A stretch of 64,000 nt of DNA from Mesocentrotus franciscanus (taxonomy: Eukaryota; Echinodermata; Echinoidea; Camarodonta; Strongylocentrotidae). Below, piece after piece: positions 29,101 to 35,348 of this stretch (the first letter of the stretch is position 1; each line of letters opens with the position of its first letter). Location: NCBI GenBank assembly GCA_037976565.1, contig CP137683.1:15271699-15335698 (forward strand). Reading direction: 5' to 3'. The position numbers were made by a program, and so were the translations under genes. The notes beneath the pieces are model-generated. The model saw only the letters and a program-made list of their open reading frames with translations, did no database searches and was not told where the DNA came from.

Positions 29101-30575
29101 AATTCCTTATAATTCTCTATCTTCTAAACACACAGAAAAGTGAGTATGCTTGGAATGCTTTGCTATTCTGTTATTCTGTTCTGGAGATCTGTTACATTTT
29201 TAATGTTAAATTTTTATAGCACAGATTAAAGTACAATTTAATTCTCTACGCGCTTTACATTATAAACTTGGATAACATAAACATAATACAGAAAAATACA
29301 ACACTACTGCAATTACAAAAAATAGGTCTTAAAGGGAGGTAGTCGTCAGTTTCCATGTGCAGTAGGTCATAATTCGCTGACTGCAGACTTGGTGGAAATA
29401 CATAATGGGTGTACAAGTGTCGCGCACAGCAAACCCGTGGTCCCATCAAGAAATACCCCCCTAGTCTCTTGGAGAGTCTTGGGTGAGGAAATGTAAGATA
29501 ATAACTTTGCCATATGGGGGGATAAGTGGAAAATGCAGAGCATTACATACAGTGTAAGGCCTGCTGGTCATAAATCTGAAGGCTAATCCAGGTGATTGAC
29601 AACATCTGTTATTGGGTAAACACCCAAATGGTGTCGAATTCCCAATGAAAGCCCACTACTATGGTCTATGACCCATTCGTGACAATTGACCACAATTGTT
29701 TATACAAGAAGACTAGATATTCCAAATTGTCATGAGGAGAGAATTCCACAGAGCAGGAGCTGATATGCCATGAAGGATTGATTCTACATGTACATGTATA
29801 GTACAGGGCGTACAGCCAGAAGATGTTGTGAAGATGATTGAAATTTAAATACTGGAGTGTTTATGTATAATTTCTCATATATGTAGGATAAAGTGAGATT
29901 GTTCTGTGCTTTAAAACAAATAATGAGTACACCCTGTATCTTGAATACCACATGTTTCTCTACAGACAACCAGTAAAGTTTGTTAAGAATTGGTGTAATA
30001 GAGTCTCTTGAACAAGCACCCACTATCGACTGTGCTGCTGTAATCTGAATTCTCTGAACCCAGATTATTTACTTCTTTTACTATGTCATGTATGAATGAG
30101 CCCTTAAAGATAAAGACCAGTTCTGGTCATGCGATTGCAATGTGAAAGAAACGTTGTGGAATCTATCAGAAAAGGTTGATCATCTAGCATATAAGTATTG
30201 GTGTGTACTGCAAGGTTCTGGAATCATCAAAATGATAAGAAATTTGGCCCAGTCTTGGTAAAGTTACAAGCACTGTACACAGAAAGATGTATATGGGACT
30301 ACGCAACCACTAGCGCGATATCTATTTGGTCCCAATAGATATAATAATTTACCAAATATATCAATTAGTAGGCGGTTTCCCGACTTTCCCGGCAAAATTT
30401 GTATCATCATGTATTAGTCAAAACATATTCTTTCACATGATTGGTAATGAGAGCTTCCATTTCATTTTTTTGAGAGAGGGGCGTTTCCAAAACTGGTTTT
30501 TTTCTTTAATATCTCAGTTCTCACCTTCATTGTTGAAAAGACTCCAGATCTTGGAGAAGACATAACCCATTGCAT
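1..30575 (-). CDS. ARL5: ADP-ribosylation factor-like protein 5 (ARL5), 3' end outside window
   Basis: ARF-family small GTPase. Known ARL5 proteins act at the trans-Golgi and help recruit tethering factors. Seen: four exons that splice in frame (30570-30525, 17783-17723, 16386-16239, 1894-1811) and give 113 residues. The protein begins [12 protein letters not shown], with the Gly2 and WSLF typical of ARL5. It continues with the P-loop GLDNAGKT (exon 2), the switch I stretch [12 protein letters not shown], the G3 motif WDIGGQ (exon 3) and [14 protein letters not shown] (exon 4). The family is about 179 residues, so ~65 codons, including the NKQD guanine-specificity motif, must lie left of position 1. 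Intron phases are 1, 2, 0. A strong pyrimidine tract and CTGCAG acceptor sit five bases before the ATG, so a non-coding 5' exon must lie further upstream (above 30.6 kb). Introns 1 and 3 are ~12.7 and ~14.3 kb and full of transposons. A-versus-B paralogue assignment does not apply outside vertebrates. Identity is near certain. Confidence 0.95.
218..575. repeat. foldback repeat with ~165-bp arms
   Basis: An imperfect palindrome centred near 395. ATATGACCATCTGA, CAATTG, TTTTCGACATTT, TTTTCTTCATTTTCCGAAAG and GACGTCA in the left arm recur inverted in the right. A second palindrome (AATGACAGAGAACCGATA and its inverse) lies at ~592-680. Confidence 0.8.
1642..1783. repeat. foldback repeat beside ARL5 exon 4
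   Basis: Arms of ~55 bp: CATCGTTTCACGAAACCATC against the inverse of GCGTTTCATGAAACCGTC, then ACATCTCATTGGAAC. It lies ~26 bases past the exon 4 donor. Confidence 0.75.
1811..1894 (-). CDS. ARL5: ARL5 exon 4
   Basis: An 84-base exon, exactly 28 codons, with phase 0 at both ends (acceptor TTGTTTCAG, donor GTAAGA). It reads [14 protein letters not shown] and then [11 protein letters not shown], matching the ARL5 segment after switch II. The remaining exons (NKQD and C-terminal helix) are not in positions 1-1810, so the gene continues left of the window. Confidence 0.93.
1895..3009. other. ARL5 intron 3, left part
   Basis: No gene seen. It contains (TC)n at 2921-2990 and a moderately GC-rich stretch at 2490-2570 (GGCGCAAGCCTCGACACC) that may be an old repeat. 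Confidence 0.6.
3010..3362. repeat. foldback repeat
   Basis: Arms of ~58 bp (GCTAGTTCAGAATCATATCT and inverse, with GACCC-TAACTCCGG-TGAAGATACCCT), flanked by GTTTG on both sides, a probable target duplication. Confidence 0.78.
3470..3960. repeat. tandem subrepeats of a composite element
   Basis: Two unit types follow each other. The first is ~110 bp (GAGAACTTCTATCGTTTTTG, TATCCTTGTCATATCATCC), twice. The second is ~95 bp (CAAACATGGTTTATTTCTAA, GATACCAGTGATTTACAAAT), three times. The first type recurs at 7894-8075. The second recurs inverted at ~40640-40700. Confidence 0.8.
4190..4560 (-). repeat. ~120-bp tandem subrepeats (GCTCATCTGACCGTAATT type)
   Basis: Units carry ATGCTCATCTGACCGTAATT, AAACCCCTGAGCTTC, CCCCCTGGACCCC and CCTGCATGTGTCACAAA. 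They are the reverse complement of the array at 40160-40640, which places the two regions in opposite orientations of one family. Confidence 0.8.
4680..5456. repeat. minisatellite block 1
   Basis: Units of ~70-110 bp contain GAGAACGGTACAACGAATCG and AATAATTTAATGAAACGTCA, then AAGCTT and a variable GC-rich spacer (CCGCTTCGCGGGAGGGG type). There are about eight units here. The array continues at 7263 after the inserted hAT-like element. Confidence 0.9.
5457..7262. mobile_element. hAT-like non-autonomous element filled with GTGCCCC repeats, copy 1
   Basis: Ends are CAGAGGCGGCG and its inverse CGCCGCCTCTG, the CAGRGGCGG start typical of hAT termini. The interior is ~1.7 kb of degenerate ~25-35-bp repeats built on AAGTGCCCCTTTTC and CTCTGATAAGTGCCCC, with no coding frame. 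It is flanked by TCCGGGG on both sides (7 bp, perhaps 8 originally). It interrupts the minisatellite at 4680-7893, whose unit is split cleanly. A ~250-bp non-repeat part near 6840-7190 is shared with copy 2. It lies in ARL5 intron 3. Confidence 0.82.
7263..7893. repeat. minisatellite block 2
   Basis: About seven further units of the array in block 1, same orientation, beginning within a GGGG spacer that carries the target duplication of the inserted element. Confidence 0.9.
7894..8282 (-). mobile_element. terminal part of composite hAT-like element
   Basis: Subrepeats like 3470-3690 are followed by homopolymer-rich DNA and then CTGGATCCGCCCCTG ending at 8282. Read on the minus strand this is CAGGGGCGGATCCAG, a classic hAT-type end. 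With the arrays at 3470-7893 it suggests one large element running leftward, itself carrying the inserted copy at 5457-7262. Confidence 0.55.
8610..9345. repeat. long (GA)n purine tract
   Basis: Nearly 740 bases of imperfect GA repeat with GGGATA and GAAAGA interruptions, purines on the plus strand. Long open frames here on the other strand are only Ser/Leu repeats. Confidence 0.95.
9346..10876. other. ARL5 intron 3, unassigned part
   Basis: A hairpin (GGCTATAGAAAGAGAGACTC with TCTTTCTATAGCC) lies at 9370-9401. A 141-codon open frame (9685-10110, plus) has no recognisable motif or codon signature and is probably chance. TACATGTACA palindromes begin near 10590 and 10685. Confidence 0.5.
10877..11066. 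mobile_element. TA-flanked element (CAGTCAAACCTG ends), copy 1
   Basis: A 190-bp element with CAGTCAAACCTGTCTATAGC and the inverse of CAGTCAAACCTGCTTTAGTG at its ends, flanked by TA. Internal GTGGTCTTTGTAGACAGG motifs repeat. TA duplication fits mariner- or ISL2EU-like origin. Non-coding, in ARL5 intron 3. Confidence 0.87.
11385..11453. repeat. 28-bp tandem repeat, three copies
   Basis: ATACCAGGGTATATCTGGAC plus GGTTA, repeated. Each unit is internally palindromic (CCAGGGTATATCTGG). Confidence 0.85.
11493..12192. mobile_element. inverted-repeat element with internal tandem array
   Basis: Ends ACCCCTGTTACACATAC and inverse GCATGTGTAACAGGGGCC, flanked by ATTG. GC-rich stems carry GGCCGCCTC-type motifs. 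The middle (11765-12005) is a pyrimidine-rich tandem array (CTTCTCTTATGTTATTCTTT) of three ~85-bp units. Open frames there are low-complexity and not genes. Confidence 0.75.
13352..13805. repeat. direct duplication of ~155 bp, 300 bp apart
   Basis: TTACTTTGAAAAATGATTAT, CATGGCCAGAATAATCAC and CACGAAAACTATATAAAAAT occur at 13352-13510 and again at 13651-13805. The pair sits between G-rich stretches at 12938-13080 (CGGGGGCTACTTTTTC) and 14110-14215 (CGGGGGCTGTTTATGG) that may be the two ends of one ~1.28-kb element. Confidence 0.7.
15105..15432. repeat. inverted-repeat element (AAGGCCATT ends)
   Basis: Left AAGGCCATTTAATATAAAAC with CATGTTTAGC, right GCTAAACATG then AATGGCCTA. The interior has two CAARATGGCCGC motifs and homopolymers. 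A member of a foldback class, with no coding. Confidence 0.65.
16122..16215 (+). mobile_element. possible tRNA-derived SINE fragment
   Basis: GAGGCGCGATGGCTCAGAGG looks like a tRNA head with an A box (TGGCTCAGAGG). A degraded B-box region (GATTTAAAACC) and GTGCCAGTGCCCTTTGG follow. It lies just past the donor of ARL5 exon 3. Confidence 0.45.
16239..16386 (-). CDS. ARL5: ARL5 exon 3, switch regions
   Basis: A 148-base exon (acceptor CTTTCTTTAG, donor GTAAGG) encoding 50 residues once joined to exon 2. It contains switch I ([11 protein letters not shown], with the effector threonine) and G3 ([10 protein letters not shown]). The glutamine is the residue equivalent to Q71 of ARF1 used for GTP hydrolysis. 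It ends in phase 0 after YYAGTQ. Confidence 0.95.
16449..16638. repeat. 190-bp foldback element in ARL5 intron 2
   Basis: Arms of ~60 bp: GGTGTGAAAGTTCTTGTATC with ATTACCTGCAACAGTTTCGA, and their inverse. The loop repeats TCCTCAGACAC. It lies 62 bases before the exon 3 acceptor. Confidence 0.85.
17427..17702. repeat. 276-bp foldback element beside ARL5 exon 2
   Basis: Arms of ~70 bp (GGGGTGTTTCACAAAGACTA, AGATCGACTTTAAGTTGGAC, then TTAAGTATAACAAGCC or its near match) around a loop with further pairing. It ends 20 bases from the exon 2 donor. Confidence 0.85.
17723..17783 (-). CDS. ARL5: ARL5 exon 2, P-loop
   Basis: A 61-base exon between acceptor TTTTTTCTTCAG and donor GTAAGT. It encodes [20 protein letters not shown] plus two bases of the next codon. 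It holds the nucleotide-binding P-loop (GLDNAGKT), including the lysine and threonine that contact phosphate and magnesium. A foldback repeat begins about 20 bases past the donor. Confidence 0.95.
18590..18925 (+). repeat. dispersed repeat, inverse copy at 28560-28960
   Basis: TAATGGCTTGTCTAACCC, CAAGACAAGCATTCCACATT and ATATACCAGATGCATGATAG are shared, inverted, with 28560-28960. Both copies lie in ARL5 intron 1. The right copy has extra TACATGTA repeats in the middle and expanded homopolymers. Confidence 0.8.
19127..19526 (+). mobile_element. TTAA-flanked 400-bp family (TAAAGACCAGTT ends), copy 1
   Basis: Ends AGGTAAAGACCAGTTTTGG and inverted CCAGAACTGGTCTTTCTCT between TTAA sites (19123-19126, 19527-19530). 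No coding. A near-identical reverse copy lies at 30108-30505. Decayed copies lie at 27558-27982, 37159-37515 and 37559-37912. Confidence 0.88.
19697..19850 (+). repeat. ~155-bp segment duplicated at 21372-21530
   Basis: ATGAGACATCAAGCTGCATA, GAACTATGATCGACAAACAT and TTGAAAACAGTCAGAAAACA match 21372-21530 in the same orientation, 1.68 kb apart. The Harbinger-like element lies directly before the second copy. Confidence 0.8.
20124..20181. repeat. (ACT)n microsatellite
   Basis: TTACTACTACTACT... for ~58 bases with one TTCT interruption, inside ARL5 intron 1. Confidence 0.9.
20894..21348. mobile_element. Harbinger-like palindromic element with TTA duplication
   Basis: A 455-bp element whose ends (GACCCCGTTCTCACTCACTT and the inverse of GACCCCGTTCTCATTCACTT) are flanked by TTA at 20891-20893 and 21349-21351. 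The interior is further palindromic, with GACCGCTCC and AACGGGTCTT motifs repeated in both directions. A 3-bp TWA duplication fits PIF/Harbinger. Non-coding. Confidence 0.82.
21961..22021. repeat. (GT)n with GCGCGC and G11
   Basis: Alternating GT, then CGCGCGCG, then GT and a run of 11 G. This purine-pyrimidine alternation could form Z-DNA. Confidence 0.85.
22393..22815. mobile_element. TTAA-flanked element, half copy in reverse
   Basis: Begins AGATACTATGTCCCTTTTGC after TTAA (22389-22392). It follows the family in reverse to about TCGTTATTTTCCCACTTAAA, where it breaks off ~45 bases before the LINE fragment at 22860. Confidence 0.8.
22860..23276 (+). pseudogene. CR1/L2-type LINE, 3' end of ORF2 with tail
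   Basis: Two frames joined near 22930-22945 encode the far C-terminus of a CR1/L2-like reverse transcriptase: [17 protein letters not shown], then [20 protein letters not shown] and [20 protein letters not shown]. The 3' UTR contains GGCGCTATACAAATGCTG and ends in (CAT)n at ~23255-23275, the typical microsatellite tail. It is 5'-truncated and frameshifted, and lies inside ARL5 intron 1 on the opposite strand. Confidence 0.88.
23520..24672 (+). repeat. ~250-bp direct repeat pair, ~900 bp apart
   Basis: AAATGAGACATGAAATCATA, GGATTTTGTATAGGCATGTT and TACAAGAGCTCGCGCGCACG occur at 23520-23770 and 24418-24672. Around them are CGCGCG-rich stretches (23680, 23845, 24735-24805) unlike the surrounding DNA. 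No protein is recognisable in either copy. Confidence 0.78.
25090..27557. other. ARL5 intron 1, palindromic TACATGTA-rich stretch
   Basis: No gene seen. Many TACATGTACATGTA blocks (25488-25515, 25557-25580, 26395-26430, 27108-27122) and a small hairpin at ~25362-25393 (CCATGGACCTACTA, CTACTTCTTAGTAG...). A short TAACCCTAACCCT at 26301 is telomere-like but isolated. Confidence 0.6.
27558..27982 (+). mobile_element. 400-bp TTAA family, partial copy with foldback insert
   Basis: TAGTCCCATATACAGATTTC and TTCTTATCATTATTGATGA match the middle of the family. After CATGACCAG the copy is interrupted by a foldback (27772-27961, CTTGTTATCAATAACA arms). It resumes at CCAGAACTCGACTTTATC and ends at TTAA (27983-27986). 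Confidence 0.7.
28560..28960 (-). repeat. dispersed repeat, second copy
   Basis: Reverse copy of 18590-18925. It carries a (TACATG)n expansion at ~28636-28692 and a T9/G-run at 28820-28850. Confidence 0.8.
29195..30060 (-). pseudogene. second CR1/L2-type LINE 3' fragment
   Basis: On the minus strand, ~30023-29784 reads [20 protein letters not shown], then [12 protein letters not shown] and [11 protein letters not shown]. Further on (~29760) is [11 protein letters not shown], all hallmarks of the same LINE C-terminus but heavily decayed. A 3' UTR-like AAAGCGCGTAGAGAATT lies at ~29248-29265. It belongs to a different subfamily from the copy at 22860. It lies in ARL5 intron 1. Confidence 0.75.
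30108..30505 (-). mobile_element. 400-bp TTAA family, copy 2, beside ARL5 exon 1
   Basis: Reverse-oriented 398-bp copy with TTAA at 30104-30107 and 30506-30509. Its edge is only 15 bases inside ARL5 intron 1, counted from the GTGAGA donor at 30524. Long near-identity with 19127-19526 implies recent activity and could let the two copies pair as an inverted repeat within the same intron transcript. Confidence 0.9.
30525..30575 (-). CDS. ARL5: ARL5 exon with start codon
   Basis: The exon follows an acceptor (TTTTTATCTGCAG) ending at 30576. The ATG is at 30570-30568 and encodes 15 residues plus one base, then a GTGAGA donor begins at 30524. An out-of-frame ATG lies only five bases upstream (30575). 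I chose the second ATG because only it gives the ARL5 N-terminus MGYVFSKIW and keeps frame with exon 2. Gly2 is the conserved acylation site position of the ARF family. Confidence 0.92.
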
Positions 30576-31190
30576 CTGCAGATAAAAAGAAAAAGATGAA
30601 AGAAAAAGACTCTTGATTAGATTATCCTGCATTAATTTTTTTTTCATAATGATAATATCGATTTTATATTATGCTAAGTGTTGAATTGAATTGAATTTTA
30701 TTAACCATACATGTACATGTATATACAGGTACATGTAAAAGCCAAACATACAATATAAAATAGAATACATAAAACATACAAAATACAAAGCAAATATATG
30801 ATCAGGACCACAAAGAAGCAAATTGCTTAATATAAATAGGGCCCCCACAAGTATATACTTAGCCTAGGCTTACAATGTACTTTTCACGTGCTTTTGAGTT
30901 CTGACGATAAAGAGCTAACATGGGATTTACATTACAATACGCTGATTTTTTTTATTGCCATTTTGATGTTGCCTTTAAAACAATAGAGATTGTTTTTGAG
31001 TACTTACATCATGAGTTTCATGTACATCTACATGTACTGTACCTGTAGCTCATTACCATCAGCTACGCAAAGCTAATTATCACTACGGAAAACAAATGTC
31101 TATATTCTGGGTTAAATTTTTGTCCAATTTCAAAGTGTGTTGCATGAGTTACAGTTAATGCAGAGACTTCTCAAGCAAATGTTGAAGGTA

Positions 31191-31362
31191 CAGTCAAACC
31201 TGGCTATAGCGACTGCCCAAAGGAAACACAAAAGTGGTCTTTGTAGACAGGTGATCTTTGTAGACAGGTTCCTTTTGTACATGTTTCAATGAGAAACCAT
31301 TTTCAAGGGAAACAAAAAATGTGGTCTTTGTAGACAGGTGGTCACTAAAGCAGGTTTGACTG
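31191..31362. mobile_element. TA-flanked element, copy 2
   Basis: 172-bp relative of 10877-11066, same ends and TA flanks, lacking one internal GTAGACAGGTGGTCTTT unit. Confidence 0.88.
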
Positions 31363-31565
31363 TAGTTTGTAACTTTTTGCAAGGTTTGCTGTATGCAGCA
31401 CAGTGCAGGAAAGTGATTACTTTCTGTTTTTGTCTATGCCACACAGGCAGAGAGCCAAATGCATGCCCAGTAAGGCTTGATGATAATGATATCAATATCA
31501 TAATCATATTTCATATTTATCGCCAAGCCTGTGACAAAGGCACAACTGAATGATACACGCCTTAA

Positions 31566-33428
31566 AGGTACTATGTCCCATTTGCAGGCCAAAAAAAATG
31601 AAAAGGTTAAATTCCAACGGCATTTGAAAGACAATACTAATTTAGAACTTCCCTAAAAAAAAGGTCTTGACAGGCGCGGGGCCAGTGTACAATTAAAACC
31701 CCGAAAAGTCGTAAAAGCTTTTGAATTCGTAACGGCTATCGAGGCCCTGTTTGGAGAGAGGAGCAAAATTCGTCCAAAATGCACCTTCGCGTATCTCCCT
31801 TATTTTACTACCAAAGATCGTGATTTTTTTAGAGCACCAACATAATGATAATATTATTATTCAAATAAATTTTCATTCAAAACTGTTCAGTATTATTAAA
31901 GATATAGGTACTTTTCAGTTTCAGAGGTCTGTGAAAAGAGGCTTCGTTTTTTTCCAGACATAACCGGCGACAATATGAATATGCAAACAATTAACATTTT
32001 ACTAGACTTTCAACTCCAGTCTCACTCTCAGCGAAGTTTCGTGTTTGAGCAGTTAGTAGTTTTGTGTAAAAATGCTTTCAAAACTAGGGAAGATTCATGA
32101 AAAGACTGGAAACTACAACTATATCGGAGGTGTACGCATGCGCTGTTTGCTTCACCGCTCACAGGCCATGCATGCATACCATATATGGAAAATGCGTCAT
32201 CGATCAGCTGTATTTACGCTGTGGCTAAGTCTAGATCTAGTAAAGTCGATTGAGCTGAGTTACAATTACAGCAAAGAACTCCACCATATTTTCACAGCTA
32301 GTACAGATACTTATTTATTTATAAGTCATTGTTTTGCTAAATTTCGACCACACATCAGCATGTTTTACTCGCATCATTACAAAGACCAAACCGTCGATGC
32401 TTTGATCATGAGATTCATACAAACACACCGAGTCCAGAGCACACAGTGTAGTTCTGCACATATCTACGGTACGTGTGACTACAATTCACCAGCACGAACC
32501 CTTATAGATGGGACTAGTCCTACGCTTCCGCGAACGTTTTGCCCTGGGTTCGTTGATGACATTGCCTTCGATTTTTTCCAGACATAACCGAGTGACGTAA
32601 ATTCATGAAAAGATATTCGGAGGAGAGCTTTAATATACTTTGATTTATCAGCTCCAACAGTCACGATCTTGAGCAATGATGGAAAATATGTAAAATACTG
32701 CAATATTTTCAGTGAAAAAAACACAAAAAATGGCGCTTCGTTTCGCACAGTTTTCCCTGTTAAAAATAGGATTTGACAACTAACTGCAATATTTATGAGT
32801 TAAAAAACTCTTCTTCTTCAATTTGACGCTTTAATCATTTCATTTGGTGGTTTTTAAAGCGAGATATTACAGTTTAGCTGAGACTCTTTTGTAGCGGTTA
32901 AGCGTAAACAAGTTGTTTACTTTATGCAAATTAGGCTTCAAGGACGAAAGCTTTCGCACCGTTAATTATACACTGGCCCCGTGCCTGTTGAAAATGTCTT
33001 TAAGTGGGAAAATAACGACTATTAGTTGTCGAATCGACTTAGGAGCTATAGAGCCAGTAAGTAATAGTCTGATTTTTCAGACCATTGAACCGAATGGTTG
33101 TACGTTTTATGCTGCGCAAAGATTCAATCAGTTTAATTTTGGCCATTACAAGAAGTGGGTTAGGCCTATTGATGTAGACAAATGCTCATGTACCCTTTAC
33201 AGCTCATTTTATGTAAGTTATTACCAAAGATGAAAAAAAAGCCTGTCTGACAATAGTGTCTGACAGTGAAGTCTAGCAAGTAAACGGGTTTCCTTGCATA
33301 ATTTGAATATTAGGACACTGCTAACGTTTAAATTTCACAGATAGGACATACAGGTGTACATGAAATATTCATAATTCGTGCAAAGTTCTACAGAATTTGA
33401 TGTTGGCTGCAAAAGGGACATAGTATCT
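31566..33428. mobile_element. TTAA-flanked element (Kolobok-like), interrupted by a nested element
   Basis: Inverted ends AGGTACTATGTCCCATTTGC and AGATACTATGTCCCTTTTGC sit between TTAA duplications at 31562-31565 and 33429-33432. TTAA duplication is known for Kolobok and piggyBac. These ends lack the CCC start of piggyBac, so Kolobok-like is favoured. Compared with the 544-bp copy at 46083-46626, this one carries a 1.3-kb nested element at 31671-32987. No transposase is seen. Confidence 0.85.
31671..32987. mobile_element. nested 1.3-kb terminal-inverted-repeat element
   Basis: The ends are CAGGCGCGGGGCCAGTGTA and the inverse of CAGGCACGGGGCCAGTGTA (18 of 19 match), flanked by TTGA at 31667-31670 and 32988-32991. 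Removing it restores the alignment of the host element with its other copies. The interior has a 171-codon open frame at 32072-32587 that resembles no protein I know. A CCAGACATAACCG block also occurs twice (near 31955 and 32577). The superfamily is unknown (4-bp duplication). Confidence 0.82.
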
Positions 33429-34869
33429 TTAAACTAAAACAAATTAAACAACGTCTAGTACGGAACTACATGTAGGTTCTATGCTTATGGTGTAAATATT
33501 TAATATACACAACTGAATGATACGCACTGCAAAACTAAAAGTGTAAAAACTAAAAAAAATAACAATAAACAACAGCAACAATACTAGACAGAAATAACCG
33601 TCTGGTATGGGTCATTCTTTAATAAAACTGACATTTGTTGACATTCCCCATACACAGACGGTACCCCGTACACCTCGCACCACGGGGAGAGATTGAGCCG
33701 ATTGTGGCCCGCTTTGGTCCCAAAAACTTTCTCCCACGATTTTCTTTATTTAGATCTAATTTTCTGATTTATAAATCAGATACAAAAATACTATGTCTAT
33801 TTTTCTCCTATGTACAGTTATCAATTTTTTATGACTTATTTCTAAATGCGAAATTTACGGACTTACGTATATGAGTTATCCAATTTTTATCTCAGAACCA
33901 AGGAAACGGTACGTTCATGCATTCGAACTGGTAATCTATGACATGACCCGCCCGATATATTTCGGGTCAACCGACCAAAACAAGCCCAATGGCCAATCAG
34001 AGCACGTGTTTGATATTGGGCTTATGAATATTCAAACATCACCGGCTCAAGCCGGGCTGACTCATACGTAGCTATTGGACGTTCGAAAAGAAAAAATGAA
34101 TATTCATCAACTTAAACCAAGATGGCTGACAACAAATCTTGTTGACTACAAGACTTTCTCGGATTAATCATTAATATAGGATCTAAATGAGCAAGCTATC
34201 GTAAGTCAAAGTAGATATTTCTGTGTTATTTTTAATTTTTAATAAGTTTCAGTGTAAAATTGCAGCCAAAGTGGATATATGAAGACGTAAAGAGTGAAAA
34301 ACTCGTTGCATATCTCATTCATCGCGGTCCGGCCGAACTGAACCATTCGTTCCCCACACTACCCCATTGACGTACTTCAGTCTATGTATAGAGGCGGTCA
34401 GAGGAGCCAGATGCAATCTCAGGGGAACAACCGTCGATATCAGAGACTGAAGCTTTCGGTCTAGACTACAACAATACATGCTTTTGTACATGTCATTAGT
34501 GCACTATTTTCCATTCTGACTGTCAAACTCAGACTTCAGAGTCAAAATCTATGAAGTAGACTTTAGTCAAACGACCTCATCGATTCATCACCAAATCACT
34601 CATCATGCCAATTGTTTTTTAACTTGATTTCTGAGACTGACAGTGAGAGACTTGTCTTTGGGTTTCGAATATTTGACCGCTTGACCAAGAGAGAAAGAGA
34701 AAGACTTGACTCGGACAACAGAGTCAGACAAAAACAGAGATGAGAGAGAGAGAGAGAGGGACAATGAAATTGAGAGAGAGCATAGAATTACTGAATATAG
34801 AATATAGATTCTACACGAGAAGAAAATTCGACGGAGTTGACTGACTGTGAGTGTGAGTGTGATACTTAC

Positions 34870-34932
34870 TTGCAATATGCCACTGGCGTGGCTAAAAATG
34901 CTTGAAACACGAACTTGCAACTGCAATTCCAA
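34870..34932 (-). other. possible non-coding 5' exon of ARL5
   Basis: The acceptor before the ARL5 start codon calls for an upstream untranslated exon. On the minus strand, a good donor (GTAAGTATC) begins at 34869 after a stretch not obviously part of a repeat. This is the best candidate I could pick out by eye. The upstream boundary is arbitrary and no core promoter is visible. It could equally be chance. Confidence 0.2.
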
Positions 34933-35348
34933 ATGGTATCATCTAGTCAAAAACTGATCCTGAATTCCACTTCCACTGTCCAGTTCAGTCGGCGCCAATG
35001 GTTGATTTTAACTCGCGTCCCATGAGTCACACCAAATTTTAGTCAAGGAAACATCCCCTTGTTCATACATGAAAGTATTAATCATACAGCTGCTCGACAC
35101 AAAAAGATTAAATACAACTAACTAACTGATGATGAGAATTAACGATCCGTGAAGTTGGAACGAACGGTATAAATTATCCAGCTAATCCAAACGATACAGT
35201 TTTGGTTTTTCTTTTACAGGGTGGTAAAGGTTTCAGATAGTCTCATTACGAAGACCCACTGAGGAAATTCATGTGGGCAAAAATTCTTATTGGGTTGAGT
35301 TCTGGGAATAGGTGAAAAATAATTTGTGAGCGTTATCATTGTACTGTG

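Noticed and set aside
32072..32587. 171-codon open frame as a possible host gene
   Set aside because: It lies wholly inside a nested terminal-inverted-repeat element and shows no known domain. I treat it as element sequence.
34100..34200. Promoter and first exon marked by CCAAGATGGCTGAC and a GTAAGT at 34195
   Set aside because: The frame after the ATG closes within eight codons and CAARATGGC motifs also occur inside repeats (15192, 15246). Too weak to list as a feature.
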